Below, one piece after another: positions 49,789 to 59,386 of a DNA stretch of 64,000 nucleotides. Location of the stretch: the NCBI RefSeq assembly GCF_029958925.1, contig NZ_CP124616.1:620001-684000 (forward strand), given 5' to 3'. The translations under genes were made by a program, and so were the position numbers. This DNA is from Tropicibacter oceani (GTDB lineage: Bacteria > Pseudomonadota > Alphaproteobacteria > Rhodobacterales > Rhodobacteraceae). The notes under the pieces were generated by a model, which saw only the letters and a list, made by a program, of their open reading frames with translations, was not told the DNA's origin and searched no databases. How positions within the stretch are numbered: the stretch's first letter is position 1; each line of letters opens with the position of its first letter.

Positions 49789-51099
49789 ATGACCGACCTT
49801 ACCCCCCGCGAAATCGTCTCGGAACTCGATCGTTTCATCATCGGCCAGCAAGAGGCCAAGCGCGCCGTTGCCGTGGCCCTGCGCAACCGCTGGCGGCGCA
49901 AGCAGCTGTCCGATGATCTGCGCGACGAGGTCTATCCCAAGAACATCCTGATGATCGGCCCCACCGGCGTCGGCAAGACCGAGATCAGCCGCCGACTCGC
50001 CAAACTGGCCAAGGCGCCCTTTATCAAGGTCGAGGCAACCAAGTTCACCGAGGTTGGCTATGTCGGGCGTGATGTCGAACAGATCGTGCGCGATCTTGTG
50101 GATGCAGCCATCCTGATGACCCGCGAACAGATGCGCGAAGACGTCAAGGCCCGCGCCCATCACGCTGCCGAAGAACGCGTGATCACCGCCATCGCAGGGA
50201 CAGACGCCCGCGAAGGTACGCGCGAAATGTTCCGCAAAAAGCTGAAGTCCGGCGAACTGGACGATACGGAAATCGAACTCGAAGTCGCCGACACCGCGTC
50301 GCCCTTGCCGATGATGGACATTCCCGGCCAACCCGGCGCCGGCCAGATGGGCATGATGAACCTGGGCGATCTTTTCGGCAAAGCCTTTGGCGGGCGCACC
50401 ATCCGTAAAAAGATGACCGTCGCCCAAAGCTACGAAGTCCTGATCTCCGAAGAGGCCGACAAACTGCTGGATGACGAACAGGTCAAACTGGCCGCCGTCG
50501 ACGCAGTCGAGCAGAATGGAATCGTCTTTCTGGACGAGATCGACAAGGTCGCCACGCGCAAGGAATCCCGCGGCGGAGACGTGTCCCGCGAAGGCGTCCA
50601 GCGCGATCTGCTACCGCTGATCGAAGGCACGACCGTCAGCACCAAATACGGACCGGTGAAAACCGACCATATCCTGTTCATCGCCTCGGGCGCTTTCCAC
50701 ATCGCGAAACCGTCGGATCTGTTGCCCGAATTGCAGGGCCGCCTGCCAATTCGGGTGAACCTGCGCCCCCTGACCGAAGACGACTTTGTCCGCATCCTTA
50801 CGGAAACCGACAACGCCCTGACGCTGCAATACACGGCGCTGATGGCCACTGAAAACGTCACCGTGTCCTTCACGTCAGAAGGCATTGCCGCGCTGGCCAA
50901 GATCGCCGCCGAGGTGAATCAATCGGTCGAAAATATCGGTGCGCGCCGTCTGTACACCGTTCTGGAACGGGTCTTCGAAGAGCTCAGCTTCAACGCGCCC
51001 GACAAGGCAGGGGAAAGTGTCACGGTGGATGCCGACTTTGTTGAAAAGTACCTGGGCGAACTGACCCGCTCCACCGACCTGAGCCGCTACGTTTTGTAG
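49789..51099 (+). CDS. hslU: ATP-dependent protease ATPase subunit HslU
   Basis: 436 residues from ATG 49789 (a GTG three codons upstream is possible). AAA+ unfoldase: pore and N-domain [20 protein letters not shown], Walker [12 protein letters not shown] at 57-67, GYVGRD pore loop, Walker [13 protein letters not shown], the inserted I-domain (about 110-240, Met-rich), sensor 2 [18 protein letters not shown], and the C-terminal tail TDLSRYVL that inserts into HslV. Unfolds substrates for HslV. Separated from hslV by 349 bases that include the opposing 66-residue gene, so it likely has its own promoter. Confidence 0.96.
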   Translation: MTDLTPREIVSELDRFIIGQQEAKRAVAVALRNRWRRKQLSDDLRDEVYPKNILMIGPTGVGKTEISRRLAKLAKAPFIKVEATKFTEVGYVGRDVEQIVRDLVDAAILMTREQMREDVKARAHHAAEERVITAIAGTDAREGTREMFRKKLKSGELDDTEIELEVADTASPLPMMDIPGQPGAGQMGMMNLGDLFGKAFGGRTIRKKMTVAQSYEVLISEEADKLLDDEQVKLAAVDAVEQNGIVFLDEIDKVATRKESRGGDVSREGVQRDLLPLIEGTTVSTKYGPVKTDHILFIASGAFHIAKPSDLLPELQGRLPIRVNLRPLTEDDFVRILTETDNALTLQYTALMATENVTVSFTSEGIAALAKIAAEVNQSVENIGARRLYTVLERVFEELSFNAPDKAGESVTVDADFVEKYLGELTRSTDLSRYVL

Positions 51100-51132
51100 G
51101 TGCCGACTGGGGGCCAGCCCCCAGACCCCCGG

Positions 51133-51189
51133 AGTATTTCCGCCAAGAAGAAGAGCATTGGTCTGGTCTTCTTCTTGGTCAAAAATACT
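51133..51189. repeat. Intergenic inverted repeat after hslU
   Basis: Arms 51133-51154 and 51167-51189 pair almost completely: AGTATTTCCGCCAAGAAGAAGA against the complement of TCTTCTTCTTGG-TCAAAAATACT (the inner 12 bases perfect). A related half-site lies at 48821-48840. Such repeats recur between Rhodobacteraceae genes. It probably also terminates hslU. Confidence 0.65.
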
Positions 51190-51266
51190 GCCGCCGGAGG
51201 CATCCGTCCTCTACCACTTGCGCTGATCCTTGATATGGTTGCGCAAACATCAGACAGGTACATGCC

Positions 51267-51944
51267 ATGAAACGTTCCCGTATCAACCAGATCATCCGAG
51301 AATCCGATGCCTTTATCCGCAGCCACGGCTATTCTCTTCCGCCCTTTGCCTATTTCACCCCCGGCGAGTTGCGAAATGCCCCGCATGCGCAGATCAAGGA
51401 ACGCCGGATGGGTTGGGACATTACCGATTATGGCGATGGCAATTTTGACGAGATGGGTCTGTTCCTGTTCACCACCCGCAATGGCCTGAACAAGGATCTG
51501 GGGCGGAAGTCGGCGATGCTTTACGCTGAAAAGATCATGATCTCGCGCGAGGACCAGCTGAGCCCGATGCACCGGCACGACATCAAGGTCGAGGACATCA
51601 TCAACCGCGGTGGCGGCGATCTTGTGCTGAAGCTGTACAAGGCGGACACCAAGGGTGAAATCGACCACGAAGCCAAGGTCGAGGTCATGTGCGACGGGCT
51701 GGTTCGCCGTATCGATGGCGGCGGGCTGTTGAAGCTGAAGCCCGGTGAATCCGTGACGCTGTACCCTGACACCTGGCATGCCTTTTGGGGCGAGCGCGGC
51801 GATGTACTGATCGGTGAAGTGTCGACCGTCAACGACGATGTGACCGACAATATCTTTGCCAAGCCCATCGGCCGCTTTGCCAATGTCGAAGAAGACGAAG
51901 AGCCTCTGCATCTGCTGGTGTCGGATTACGACACGCTTCTGTAA
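51267..51944 (+). CDS. D-lyxose ketol-isomerase-like cupin
   Basis: 225 residues. Cupin with metal ligands in LSPMHRHDIKVEDIINRGGG (two His and Glu) and the second motif LYPDTWHAFWGERG (His). Length and the opening MKRSRINQIIRESDAFIRSH match the D-lyxose isomerase family, which interconverts D-lyxose and D-xylulose with Mn2+. No sugar transporter or kinase is adjacent, so pathway context is missing and another sugar may be the true substrate. Confidence 0.85.
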   Translation: MKRSRINQIIRESDAFIRSHGYSLPPFAYFTPGELRNAPHAQIKERRMGWDITDYGDGNFDEMGLFLFTTRNGLNKDLGRKSAMLYAEKIMISREDQLSPMHRHDIKVEDIINRGGGDLVLKLYKADTKGEIDHEAKVEVMCDGLVRRIDGGGLLKLKPGESVTLYPDTWHAFWGERGDVLIGEVSTVNDDVTDNIFAKPIGRFANVEEDEEPLHLLVSDYDTLL

Positions 51945-51977
51945 GGGCGGGGTCCACCCGGGTCCGTCAAAACAACA

Positions 51978-52006
51978 ACGCCCCGCAAATTCTGCGGGGC
52001 GTTTTT
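51978..52006. terminator. Terminator between convergent genes
   Basis: Stem ACGCCCCGCA / TGCGGGGCGT with a 5-base loop and TTTTT on the plus strand; the minus side reads into TTGTTGTTTTG. It can end both the isomerase gene and the convergent ABC operon (stop at 52026). Confidence 0.85.
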
Positions 52007-52025
52007 GGTTTCAAGTCAGGTTGGC

Positions 52026-53579
52026 TCAGGCCATCCACCACCGTTCGGCCATACGGGCGTTGTCCATCTGCCAAAGGTTGCCCACCGTGTCCGGGTTGGC
52101 GACCTTGTTGCTGACGGCCTGCACGTAGTTGGCGAACATCGGCAGCACCACGCCGCCATCGTCGCGCAGAATCTGCTGCATCTCGCCGTACATTTCGCGG
52201 CGCTTGCCGCTGTCCAGTTCGGCGCGGGCAACAACCAGAAGATCCTGGAAACGCTCGCTGTCTTCGCGGCCCCACTGGGTATCATTCCACGGCACGCCTT
52301 CTTCGTAGGCGGTTGCGAACATCCAGTCTTCGGTGGCGCGACCGGACCAGTAGCAGGCGCAGAACGGCTTTTTCAGCCAGACGTTGGACCAGTAGCCATC
52401 CGCCGGTTCCTGCACCACGTTGATGTTGATGCCCGCGGATTTGGCCGACGCCTGGTACAGCTGCGCCGCATCAACCGCGCCTTCGAAGGCCGCGTTCGAG
52501 GCGGACAGGTCGATGTCGAGCGAATCCAGCCCGGCCTCTTTCAGGTAGAACTTGGCCTTGTCCGGATCATAGGCGGTCTGCTCCATGTCGGCGGCAAAGT
52601 ACTGGTTGGCGGGGCCGATCGGGGTGTCATTGCCGACACGGCCATGGCCGAGCAGGATCTTGTCGACCATTTCCTGACGGTTGATCGCGAACTTCAGCGC
52701 GCGGCGGATGTTCACATCGTCAAAGGGCGCCACGTTCGTCAGCATCGGGAAGGTATACTGCTGGTTGCCCGTCACTTCCTGGATGCGGACCATCGGGTTT
52801 GCCTTCAGCAGCGCCTCGGTCTTGAAGTCGATCCGGTTGATGGCGTCGACCTGACCGGTCATCAGCGCGTTCATCCGGGCGGTGTTGTCGTTGATCGCGA
52901 TATATTCCACTTCGTCGAAGTGACCCGCATCGGTGCCCTTGTAGTGGCTGTCGACGCGCTTGGCGGTCATGCGCACACCCGGCTCGAACGAGGTGACGGC
53001 ATAAAGGCCCGTACCGATGCCCTTGGCGATCGCTTCTTCGATCTGGCCCGCGGGATAGATCAGCAGGTGGTAATCGGACATCAGGTAGGGGAAGTCGGCG
53101 TTGCCAGCGGCAAGCGTGAACTGCACCTGATGTTCGGTGATCTTCTTCATTTCGGTGATGGCTTCGACAATCGGCTGGGCCGCAGATTTCGAGCCTTCTG
53201 CAACGTGCATCTGAAGCGATTCGATCACGTCGTCCGCGCCAAAGGCCTTGCCGTTGTGGAAGGAAACGCCCTGACGCAGGTTGAAGGTCCAGGTTTTGGC
53301 GTCTGCCGAGGCCTCCCAGCTTTCGGCCAGTTCGCCGGTCAGCGAACCGTCTGCCTTGACCTCGGTCAGGCTGTCGAACACCGTGCCCTGCGCCGAAGCG
53401 ATCATGAACAGGTCGGAATGCGTGCGGCCATCCCAGCTGTCCGAGGTGTTGGCCCCAGACAGGCCAGCGCGCAGCCGGCCACCGCGTTTTGCCTGCGCCC
53501 GAAGCGGCAGCCCCGAGGCCGCCAGCACACCGGCGGCAGCGCCCGTGGTCAAAAGTCCGCGTCTGCTGATGCGTGTCAT
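52026..53579 (-). CDS. Peptide/opine-type ABC transporter substrate-binding protein
   Basis: 517 residues of the SBP_bac_5 (DppA/OppA-like) family. The N-terminus MTRISRRGLLTTGAAAGVLA has a twin-arginine signal ending at LRAQA, so it is exported folded to the periplasm. Typical family segments are GELAESWEASADAKTWTFNL and NIRRALKFAINRQEMVDKIL. Ligand cannot be predicted; the adjacent proline iminopeptidase hints at peptides. Good ribosome site AGGGAG upstream, and a small hairpin at 53601-53616 separates it from the ATPase gene. Confidence 0.93.
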   Translation of the reverse strand: MTRISRRGLLTTGAAAGVLAASGLPLRAQAKRGGRLRAGLSGANTSDSWDGRTHSDLFMIASAQGTVFDSLTEVKADGSLTGELAESWEASADAKTWTFNLRQGVSFHNGKAFGADDVIESLQMHVAEGSKSAAQPIVEAITEMKKITEHQVQFTLAAGNADFPYLMSDYHLLIYPAGQIEEAIAKGIGTGLYAVTSFEPGVRMTAKRVDSHYKGTDAGHFDEVEYIAINDNTARMNALMTGQVDAINRIDFKTEALLKANPMVRIQEVTGNQQYTFPMLTNVAPFDDVNIRRALKFAINRQEMVDKILLGHGRVGNDTPIGPANQYFAADMEQTAYDPDKAKFYLKEAGLDSLDIDLSASNAAFEGAVDAAQLYQASAKSAGININVVQEPADGYWSNVWLKKPFCACYWSGRATEDWMFATAYEEGVPWNDTQWGREDSERFQDLLVVARAELDSGKRREMYGEMQQILRDDGGVVLPMFANYVQAVSNKVANPDTVGNLWQMDNARMAERWWMA

Positions 53580-53600
53580 ATGGTCATCTCCCTTTGTTTT

Positions 53601-53616
53601 GGCGGACTGCGCCGCC
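53601..53616. promoter_or_regulatory. Small hairpin between ATPase and binding-protein genes
   Basis: GGCGG / CCGCC arms around 6 bases in the 65-base gap of the ABC operon. Such intercistronic stems often protect or adjust the more abundant binding-protein message. The stem is short, so the assignment is weak. Confidence 0.4.
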
Positions 53617-53644
53617 TTTATTTCGCACCCATTATAGGTGATTC

Positions 53645-55291
53645 TCAGTCCATCTTACCAACAGCAGCGTCGCCGATGTTATCAACTCCGCGTTCGGCAA
53701 GAAGATTCGTCAGCCAATCGGGGTCCATTTCCGGGACCGAAGACAGCAACAGGTCGGTATAGGCGTGATGCGGCGGACGGAACATTTCGGTCTTGCCGCC
53801 CTGTTCGATCACCCTGCCCTCTTTCATCACGACGACCTCGTCGGCGATGGATTTCACCGTGGCCAGGTCGTGGGTGATGAACATGTAGGACAATTTCAGC
53901 TTGTCCTGCAGATCGGCAAGCAGGCGCAGGATGCCCTCGGCCACCAGTTGGTCAAGGGCGCTTGTCACCTCATCGCAGATGATGAATTTGGGCTCGGCCG
54001 CTAGGGCGCGAGCAATGCCGATGCGCTGTTTCTGACCGCCCGAAAGCTCGGACGGAAGGCGGTGATAGTATTCCGCGGCGGGCAGTTCGATCTGTTCCAG
54101 CAGTTCATCGACCCGGCGGCGTTTTTCACGGCCCTTGAGACCCATGTAGAATTCCACCGGGCGGGCGATGATTTCCCCGATCTTGGTGCGCGGGTTCAGG
54201 GCCGTATCGGCCATCTGATAGATCATCTGGATCTGCCTCAGCTGATCCTTGCTGCGCTTGCGGTAATCCAGCGGAAGGGGTTCGCCATCCAACTCGATAT
54301 GACCCAGCCGCGGCGGCAACAATCCGGTGATGCAACGCGCGGTGGTCGATTTGCCCGATCCGCTTTCGCCGACAACCGCAACGGTGCGACCTTCGTGGAT
54401 GTCAAAGCTGACATCCTTGAGAACGTCAATCTTGCCGTAGGCGGCGGTAATGCCCTGCACCGAGATGACCGGCGTTGCATCCAGCGCTACGGCGGGCTTT
54501 TGCGGGCGCTGGAAATGGCGCACGGCCCACAGGCTTTTGGTATAGTCCTCTTTCGGCGCGCTCAGCATTTCGCGGGTCTCGGCCTCTTCGACCTCGTCGC
54601 CTTTCAGCAGCACCTTGATCCGGTCGGCCATCTGGGCAACGACGGCCAGGTCATGGGTGATATAGATCGCGGCGGTGTCGTATTCTTCGACGATGTCGCG
54701 GATGCTGGCCAGAACCTCGATCTGGGTGGTGACGTCCAGCGCGGTGGTGGGTTCGTCAAAGATGATCAGATCGGGGCGGCAGGACATGGCCATGGCCGTC
54801 ATCGCGCGCTGAAGCTGTCCGCCGGACACCTGATGCGGATAGCGGAACCCGATCTGGTCGGGGTTGGGCAGGCGCAGTTTGCGGTACAGCTCCATGCCGT
54901 CGGCCTCGGCCTCGGCGCGGGACATGACGCCGTGCTGAACGGGCGCCTCGGAATGCTGGTCGATCAGCTTGTGCGCGGGGTTGAAACTGGCCGCGGCCGA
55001 TTGCGCGACATAGGCGATCCGCTTGCCCAGCAGCGCACGCTTTTGTTCCGCGCTGGCGGCCAGCAGGTCGATGCCGTCGAACATGACCGAGCCCTTGGAA
55101 ATCCGAACGCCGTCGCGGGTAAAGCCCATGGCCGCAAGGCCCAGTGTGGATTTCCCGGCGCCGGATTCGCCGATCAGGCCCAGCACCTCGCCCTTGTCCA
55201 GGGTCAGGTCGACGCCGTTGATGATCGGGTTCCAGGTTTCATCGCTGCGGCCTTCCATGACGATGCCGCGCATTTCGACAAGATGGCTCAT
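53645..55291 (-). CDS. Fused two-domain ABC transporter ATPase (DppD-DppF type)
   Basis: 548 residues with two complete nucleotide-binding domains. The first has Walker A GLIGESGAGKSTLG, signature VSGGQLQRAMTAMA and Walker B LIIFDEPTTALD; the second AVVGESGSGKSTTAR, signature LSGGQKQRIGIARAL and Walker B FIICDEVTSALD. In E. coli these are two proteins; the fused form is common in alphaproteobacteria. Energises import through the two permeases encoded just upstream. The start overlaps the permease stop (ATGA). Confidence 0.95.
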   Translation of the reverse strand: MSHLVEMRGIVMEGRSDETWNPIINGVDLTLDKGEVLGLIGESGAGKSTLGLAAMGFTRDGVRISKGSVMFDGIDLLAASAEQKRALLGKRIAYVAQSAAASFNPAHKLIDQHSEAPVQHGVMSRAEAEADGMELYRKLRLPNPDQIGFRYPHQVSGGQLQRAMTAMAMSCRPDLIIFDEPTTALDVTTQIEVLASIRDIVEEYDTAAIYITHDLAVVAQMADRIKVLLKGDEVEEAETREMLSAPKEDYTKSLWAVRHFQRPQKPAVALDATPVISVQGITAAYGKIDVLKDVSFDIHEGRTVAVVGESGSGKSTTARCITGLLPPRLGHIELDGEPLPLDYRKRSKDQLRQIQMIYQMADTALNPRTKIGEIIARPVEFYMGLKGREKRRRVDELLEQIELPAAEYYHRLPSELSGGQKQRIGIARALAAEPKFIICDEVTSALDQLVAEGILRLLADLQDKLKLSYMFITHDLATVKSIADEVVVMKEGRVIEQGGKTEMFRPPHHAYTDLLLSSVPEMDPDWLTNLLAERGVDNIGDAAVGKMD

Positions 55292-56484
55292 TCCTTCAAC
55301 CCCGAGCTACGCTGCAACATCCAGTCCACCACAAAGTTGACCGCGACCGTCAGCAGGGCAATCGCCCCGGCGGCCATCAGCGGGGCCGTGGCGATCTGCG
55401 GGGCAAAGGCAGCGTAATTGATGAAAGCCGACAGATCCTTGACCATGGTGCCCCAGTCGGCCAGCGGCGGCTGGATGCCAAGCCCCAGGAAGGACAGCGC
55501 CGAAATCGTCAGGAAGACAAAGCAGAACCGCAGCCCGAATTCCGCCAGAAGCGGCGCGGTGGCATTGGGCAGGATTTCCTTGAAGATCAGGTAAGGCAGG
55601 CCTTCGCCGCGCAGCTTGGCGGCCTCGATATAATCCATGACGACGATGTTCATGCCGACGGCGCGGGCCAAGCGATAAACCCGGGTGGAATCGATCACCG
55701 CGATGATCAGCACCATGGCGATGGTCAGACCGGTGCCCGTCACCCAGGCCGATGCGACCGTGATCAGCAGCAGCGAAAAGATCAGCGACGGGATCGCCAT
55801 CAGCACGTCGACGCCGCGGCTGAGAACCTGATCGACCCAGCCCCGAAGCGTTGCCGCCAGAAAGCCCAGCGTGCCGCCCAGAAAAAACGCGATCAGCGTG
55901 GTGGCAAAGGCGATGCCGACGGTGTTCTGCGCGCCAAAGATCAGGCGCGACAGGATATCCCGGCCGATCTGGTCAGTGCCCAGCGGAAAGTCGGGGTTGC
56001 CGCCCAGCGCCGGGTTGCCCCCCGGCACCACGTTGGCGGCGGCAAAGACCTGGTCCTGCCCATGCGGCGCCAGAACTCCGGCAAAGATCGCGACGGTGGC
56101 GTAGATCAACACGACAAGAATGCCATAAGAGGCCGTGAGCGGCATCTGGCGGAACAGCTTTTTGCTGTCCGTGGTGCCGACATTTCGACCCAAAAGTCGA
56201 AAGACAAAGGCCATCAACGCCGAGACGGCAAAGAAGTGCACCGCCCAGCGGAAAAAGATCACCGAGGCGCGCGGCACGCCCTGTTCGGTTTCTGCCGGTT
56301 GGAAATACAGCCAAAGCCCGGCAAGGATCAGCGCGACGGCCAATGCAAAGCCGAAGGCAACCGCAAAAGGCATGTCCCGGAAATAGGGTTTGTTGCCCGT
56401 GGTCTTTTGCCCGACCAAGCGGAACAGCCAGCCCACCAGCGCAACACCGACCAGCGCGCCCGCAATGTTCATCCAGACGCTCAT
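55288..56484 (-). CDS. ABC transporter permease, DppC-like, extended N-terminus
   Basis: 398 residues, about 100 longer than usual DppC. The first 110 residues hold three hydrophobic segments (MNIAGALVGVALVGWLFRLV; MPFAVAFGFALAVALILAGL; FFAVSALMAFVFRLLG) before the standard permease core with the GTDQIGRDILSRLIFGAQ entry and the coupling-helix region EAAKLRGEGLPYLIFKEILP. The additional helices are unusual for the family. It overlaps both neighbours by 4 bases, in the order permease, permease, ATPase, binding protein. Confidence 0.93.
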   Translation of the reverse strand: MSVWMNIAGALVGVALVGWLFRLVGQKTTGNKPYFRDMPFAVAFGFALAVALILAGLWLYFQPAETEQGVPRASVIFFRWAVHFFAVSALMAFVFRLLGRNVGTTDSKKLFRQMPLTASYGILVVLIYATVAIFAGVLAPHGQDQVFAAANVVPGGNPALGGNPDFPLGTDQIGRDILSRLIFGAQNTVGIAFATTLIAFFLGGTLGFLAATLRGWVDQVLSRGVDVLMAIPSLIFSLLLITVASAWVTGTGLTIAMVLIIAVIDSTRVYRLARAVGMNIVVMDYIEAAKLRGEGLPYLIFKEILPNATAPLLAEFGLRFCFVFLTISALSFLGLGIQPPLADWGTMVKDLSAFINYAAFAPQIATAPLMAAGAIALLTVAVNFVVDWMLQRSSGLKE

Positions 56485-57470
56485 TTCGGGTGCCTCAGAC
56501 GCGGGTTGGTCAGGATCGACAGGATGTCGGCGGCAAGGTTCAGCAGGATGTAGGCTCCGGCAAAGATCAGGCAGCAGGCCTGCACGACCGGGATGTCCCG
56601 GTTCTTGACCGCGTCGACGAACAGCTGGCCGATGCCGGGATAGACAAAGACCACCTCGACCACGACGACGCCGGTGATCAGGTAGGCCAGGTTCAGCGCG
56701 ATCACGTTGATGATCGGCGCCAGCGCGTTCGGCAGCGCGTGTTTCACGATCACCCGCATCGGGCTAAGCCCCTTGAGCCGAGCCATTTCGATATAGGGCG
56801 AGGCCAGCAGGTTGATGATCGCCGCGCGTGTCATCCGCATCATGTGCGCCGTGACCACCAAAGTCAGCGTCAGCGCCGGCAGCAGCGTTGCCGCCAGACG
56901 ATCGCCAAAGGAAATCCCCTGATAGATGTTGGAAATCGCCGGAAGGATCGGATTCAGCACCGCCAGGAACAGGATCAGGATATAGGCCAGGAAGAATTCG
57001 GGCGAGGAAATCGACGTCAGCGTGGATATGTTCACTGCCTTGTCAAAGACCGAGTTGCGATACAGCGCCGCCAGAACGCCCAGCGTCACCGCAAAGGGCA
57101 CGGCGATTGCAGCGGTCACGCCGGCGAGGAACATGGTGTTGGCAAAACGCGGCGCGATCTGGTCGGTCACGGTTTTCAGCTCGACCGCGCCCATGTTCGA
57201 CTGAAAGTTGAGCTGGGCAAAGCTGATCCCAAGATCGCCGCGCAGCATGTCGCCCAGCCAGATCAGGTATCGGGTGACAGGATTTTGGTCCAACCCCAAA
57301 TCCCGCCGGATCGAGGCAATCGCCTCGGGGGTGGCCCCCTGTCCAAGGATCGCCTGGGCGAAATCCCCCGGAAGCATGTTCACTGCTGTGAAAATGACAA
57401 TCGAAACGATGAAAAGCGTGAGCAATCCAAGCGCCAGACGCTGCAAGATGATTTTGAGAACTGCGTTCAA
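56481..57470 (-). CDS. ABC transporter permease, DppB-like
   Basis: 329 residues if initiated at TTG 57470, which has AGGGA just upstream and gives the normal DppB length; an ATG at 57566 would add 32 residues (MGGFGPVFNSSLYTRQANVN) but no ribosome site supports it and the probable promoter (TTTACA then TTAACC) lies in that stretch. Six helices; typical motifs LGLLTLFIVSIVIFTAVNML, the long periplasmic loop, and coupling helix EMARLKGLSPMRVIVKHALP. First gene of the ABC operon. Confidence 0.88.
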   Translation of the reverse strand: MNAVLKIILQRLALGLLTLFIVSIVIFTAVNMLPGDFAQAILGQGATPEAIASIRRDLGLDQNPVTRYLIWLGDMLRGDLGISFAQLNFQSNMGAVELKTVTDQIAPRFANTMFLAGVTAAIAVPFAVTLGVLAALYRNSVFDKAVNISTLTSISSPEFFLAYILILFLAVLNPILPAISNIYQGISFGDRLAATLLPALTLTLVVTAHMMRMTRAAIINLLASPYIEMARLKGLSPMRVIVKHALPNALAPIINVIALNLAYLITGVVVVEVVFVYPGIGQLFVDAVKNRDIPVVQACCLIFAGAYILLNLAADILSILTNPRLRHPK

Positions 57471-57581
57471 GATCCCTGTCGGTCTATTGTTCTGATTGGG
57501 GGGCAGGTTAACGTTTGCCTGTCGTGTGTAAAGGCTTGAATTGAAAACCGGTCCAAAGCCACCCATGCCGGACGGTGCGGA

Positions 57582-58562
57582 TCATTTCGCCAGGGCTTCG
57601 GCGATCTGGTCCATTGCCCGCACCAGTTCCGAACTGATGCCCGGTTCCGACAGGGCGTGCCCGGCGTTGCGGATCATCCTCAGGTCGGCATTCGGCCAGG
57701 CCTTTGCCAGTTCCCAGGCGCGTTGGGGCGGGCAGATCATGTCATAGCGGCCCTGGATGATGTCCCCGGGGATGTGCTGGATCTTGCTGACATTGGCCAG
57801 GATCCAGCCGTCGTGATCCAGAAAGCCCTTGTTGACGAAATAATGGTTTTCAAGCCGGGCAAAGGCACGGGCATATTCCCCGGGCGTTTCGCCCCCATGC
57901 CCCGACGAATAAACCGACGCCAGCGCGTTCTCCCATGCCGACCAGGCCTGCGCGTGCTTTGTTTCGACCCGCAGATCGCCGCTGAACAGCCGCTTGTGGT
58001 AGGCGGCGATCAGGTCATCGCGTTCCTCTTCGGGGATCAGGTTGCAGAACCGCGCCCAGGTTTCGGGCCAGAACTGCCCGGCGCCGCCGCCATAGAACCA
58101 GTCCAGCTCGACCTGGGTCATCATGAAGACGCCGCGCAGAACCAGGTGACGGACGTGATCGGGGTGCGAAATCGCGTAGATCAGCGCAAGGGTCGCGCCC
58201 CAGCTGCCGCCAAAGACGACAAAGCGGTCAATGTCCAGAACCGTGCGGATGCGTTCGATATCGGCAACCAGATCCCATGTCGTGTTGGCCTGCACGCTGG
58301 CATGGGGGCGCGACCGCCCACAGCCGCGCTGATCGAACAGCACGACACGAAACACCCGGGGATCGAAATACCGGCGCATGGCGGGGCTGCATCCACCGCC
58401 CGGACCGCCGTGCAGAACGATGACGGGAATGCCTTCGGGGTTGCCGCATTGTTCGACATAGATCGTGTGGCCATCGCCAACAGGCATGGTGCGTTGATCA
58501 TAGGGATCAACCGGCGGATAGAGGTACTGAACTGCGCGCATTTGGCTCGGGAATTTGTCCAT
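57582..58562 (-). CDS. pip: Proline iminopeptidase
   Basis: 326 residues of the S33 alpha/beta-hydrolase family. Oxyanion-hole HGGPGGGCSP, DQRGCGRSRPHA, nucleophile elbow FGGSWGATLAL, acid in QGRYDMICPP and His in NAGHALSEPG. It removes N-terminal proline from peptides in the cytoplasm. It precedes the dipeptide-type ABC operon on the same strand with a 112-base gap, suggesting linked peptide use, and is divergent from ubiG. Confidence 0.95.
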   Translation of the reverse strand: MDKFPSQMRAVQYLYPPVDPYDQRTMPVGDGHTIYVEQCGNPEGIPVIVLHGGPGGGCSPAMRRYFDPRVFRVVLFDQRGCGRSRPHASVQANTTWDLVADIERIRTVLDIDRFVVFGGSWGATLALIYAISHPDHVRHLVLRGVFMMTQVELDWFYGGGAGQFWPETWARFCNLIPEEERDDLIAAYHKRLFSGDLRVETKHAQAWSAWENALASVYSSGHGGETPGEYARAFARLENHYFVNKGFLDHDGWILANVSKIQHIPGDIIQGRYDMICPPQRAWELAKAWPNADLRMIRNAGHALSEPGISSELVRAMDQIAEALAK

Positions 58563-58597
58563 GATCCATCTATATTAAGTCTGAAGGGCAAAAGACC

Positions 58598-59347
58598 ATG
58601 GGGAAAGTCATGACAGTCACCGTCGATCCAGCAGAAGTGGCAAAGTTCGAGGCAATGGCCGCCGAATGGTGGGACCCGAACGGCAAGTTCAAGCCATTGC
58701 ATATGCTGAACCCCTGCCGGCTGGACTATATCACGACGCAAATCGCGGGTGAATTCGACCGCGACCTGTCTGGCGAATTGCCGTTCAAGGGGCTGCGCAT
58801 CGTCGATATTGGCTGTGGCGGCGGGCTGCTTTGTGAACCCATGGCACGGCTTGGCGCGACCATCGTCGGCGTCGATGCCGCCGAACGCAACATCCCCGTG
58901 GCGCAGACCCATGCGCTGCAATCCGGGCTGGACATCGATTACCGCCACACCACCGCCGAAGCGGTCGCCGCGGGCGGCGAACGCTTTGACGTGGTGCTGA
59001 ACATGGAGGTGGTCGAACACGTGGCCGACCCGCTGGCCTATCTGACCGCCTGCCAAGAGCTGCTGAAACCCGGCGGGCTGCACATCTGTTCCACCATCAA
59101 CCGCAATCCCAAAAGCTTTGCCATGGCGATTGTCGGCGCCGAATATGTCATGCGCTGGCTGCCCAAGGGCACCCATGAATGGAACAAGTTCATCACCCCC
59201 GATGAACTGTACGACCTGATCCGCAAGGCGGGGCTGGACCCGGTGGATCGCAAGGGCTTTGTCTTTAACCCGATCACCTGGAAATGGAGCCTGTCGGACA
59301 AGGACCTGTCGGTGAACTATGTCACCGCCGCGCTAAAGCCCCGGTAA
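58598..59347 (+). CDS. ubiG: Ubiquinone biosynthesis O-methyltransferase UbiG
   Basis: 249 residues (ATG 58598 with GAAGGG upstream; a second ATG at 58610). Class I methyltransferase: opening [23 protein letters not shown] loop [19 protein letters not shown], acidic GVDAAERNI and [12 protein letters not shown], all diagnostic of UbiG. It performs both O-methylations of ubiquinone. Divergent from pip across only 35 bases, so the promoters overlap. Confidence 0.96.
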   Translation: MGKVMTVTVDPAEVAKFEAMAAEWWDPNGKFKPLHMLNPCRLDYITTQIAGEFDRDLSGELPFKGLRIVDIGCGGGLLCEPMARLGATIVGVDAAERNIPVAQTHALQSGLDIDYRHTTAEAVAAGGERFDVVLNMEVVEHVADPLAYLTACQELLKPGGLHICSTINRNPKSFAMAIVGAEYVMRWLPKGTHEWNKFITPDELYDLIRKAGLDPVDRKGFVFNPITWKWSLSDKDLSVNYVTAALKPR

Positions 59348-59386
59348 ACCATTGCCGGGGGGCCAATTGCGCGACATAGCTTGCGC

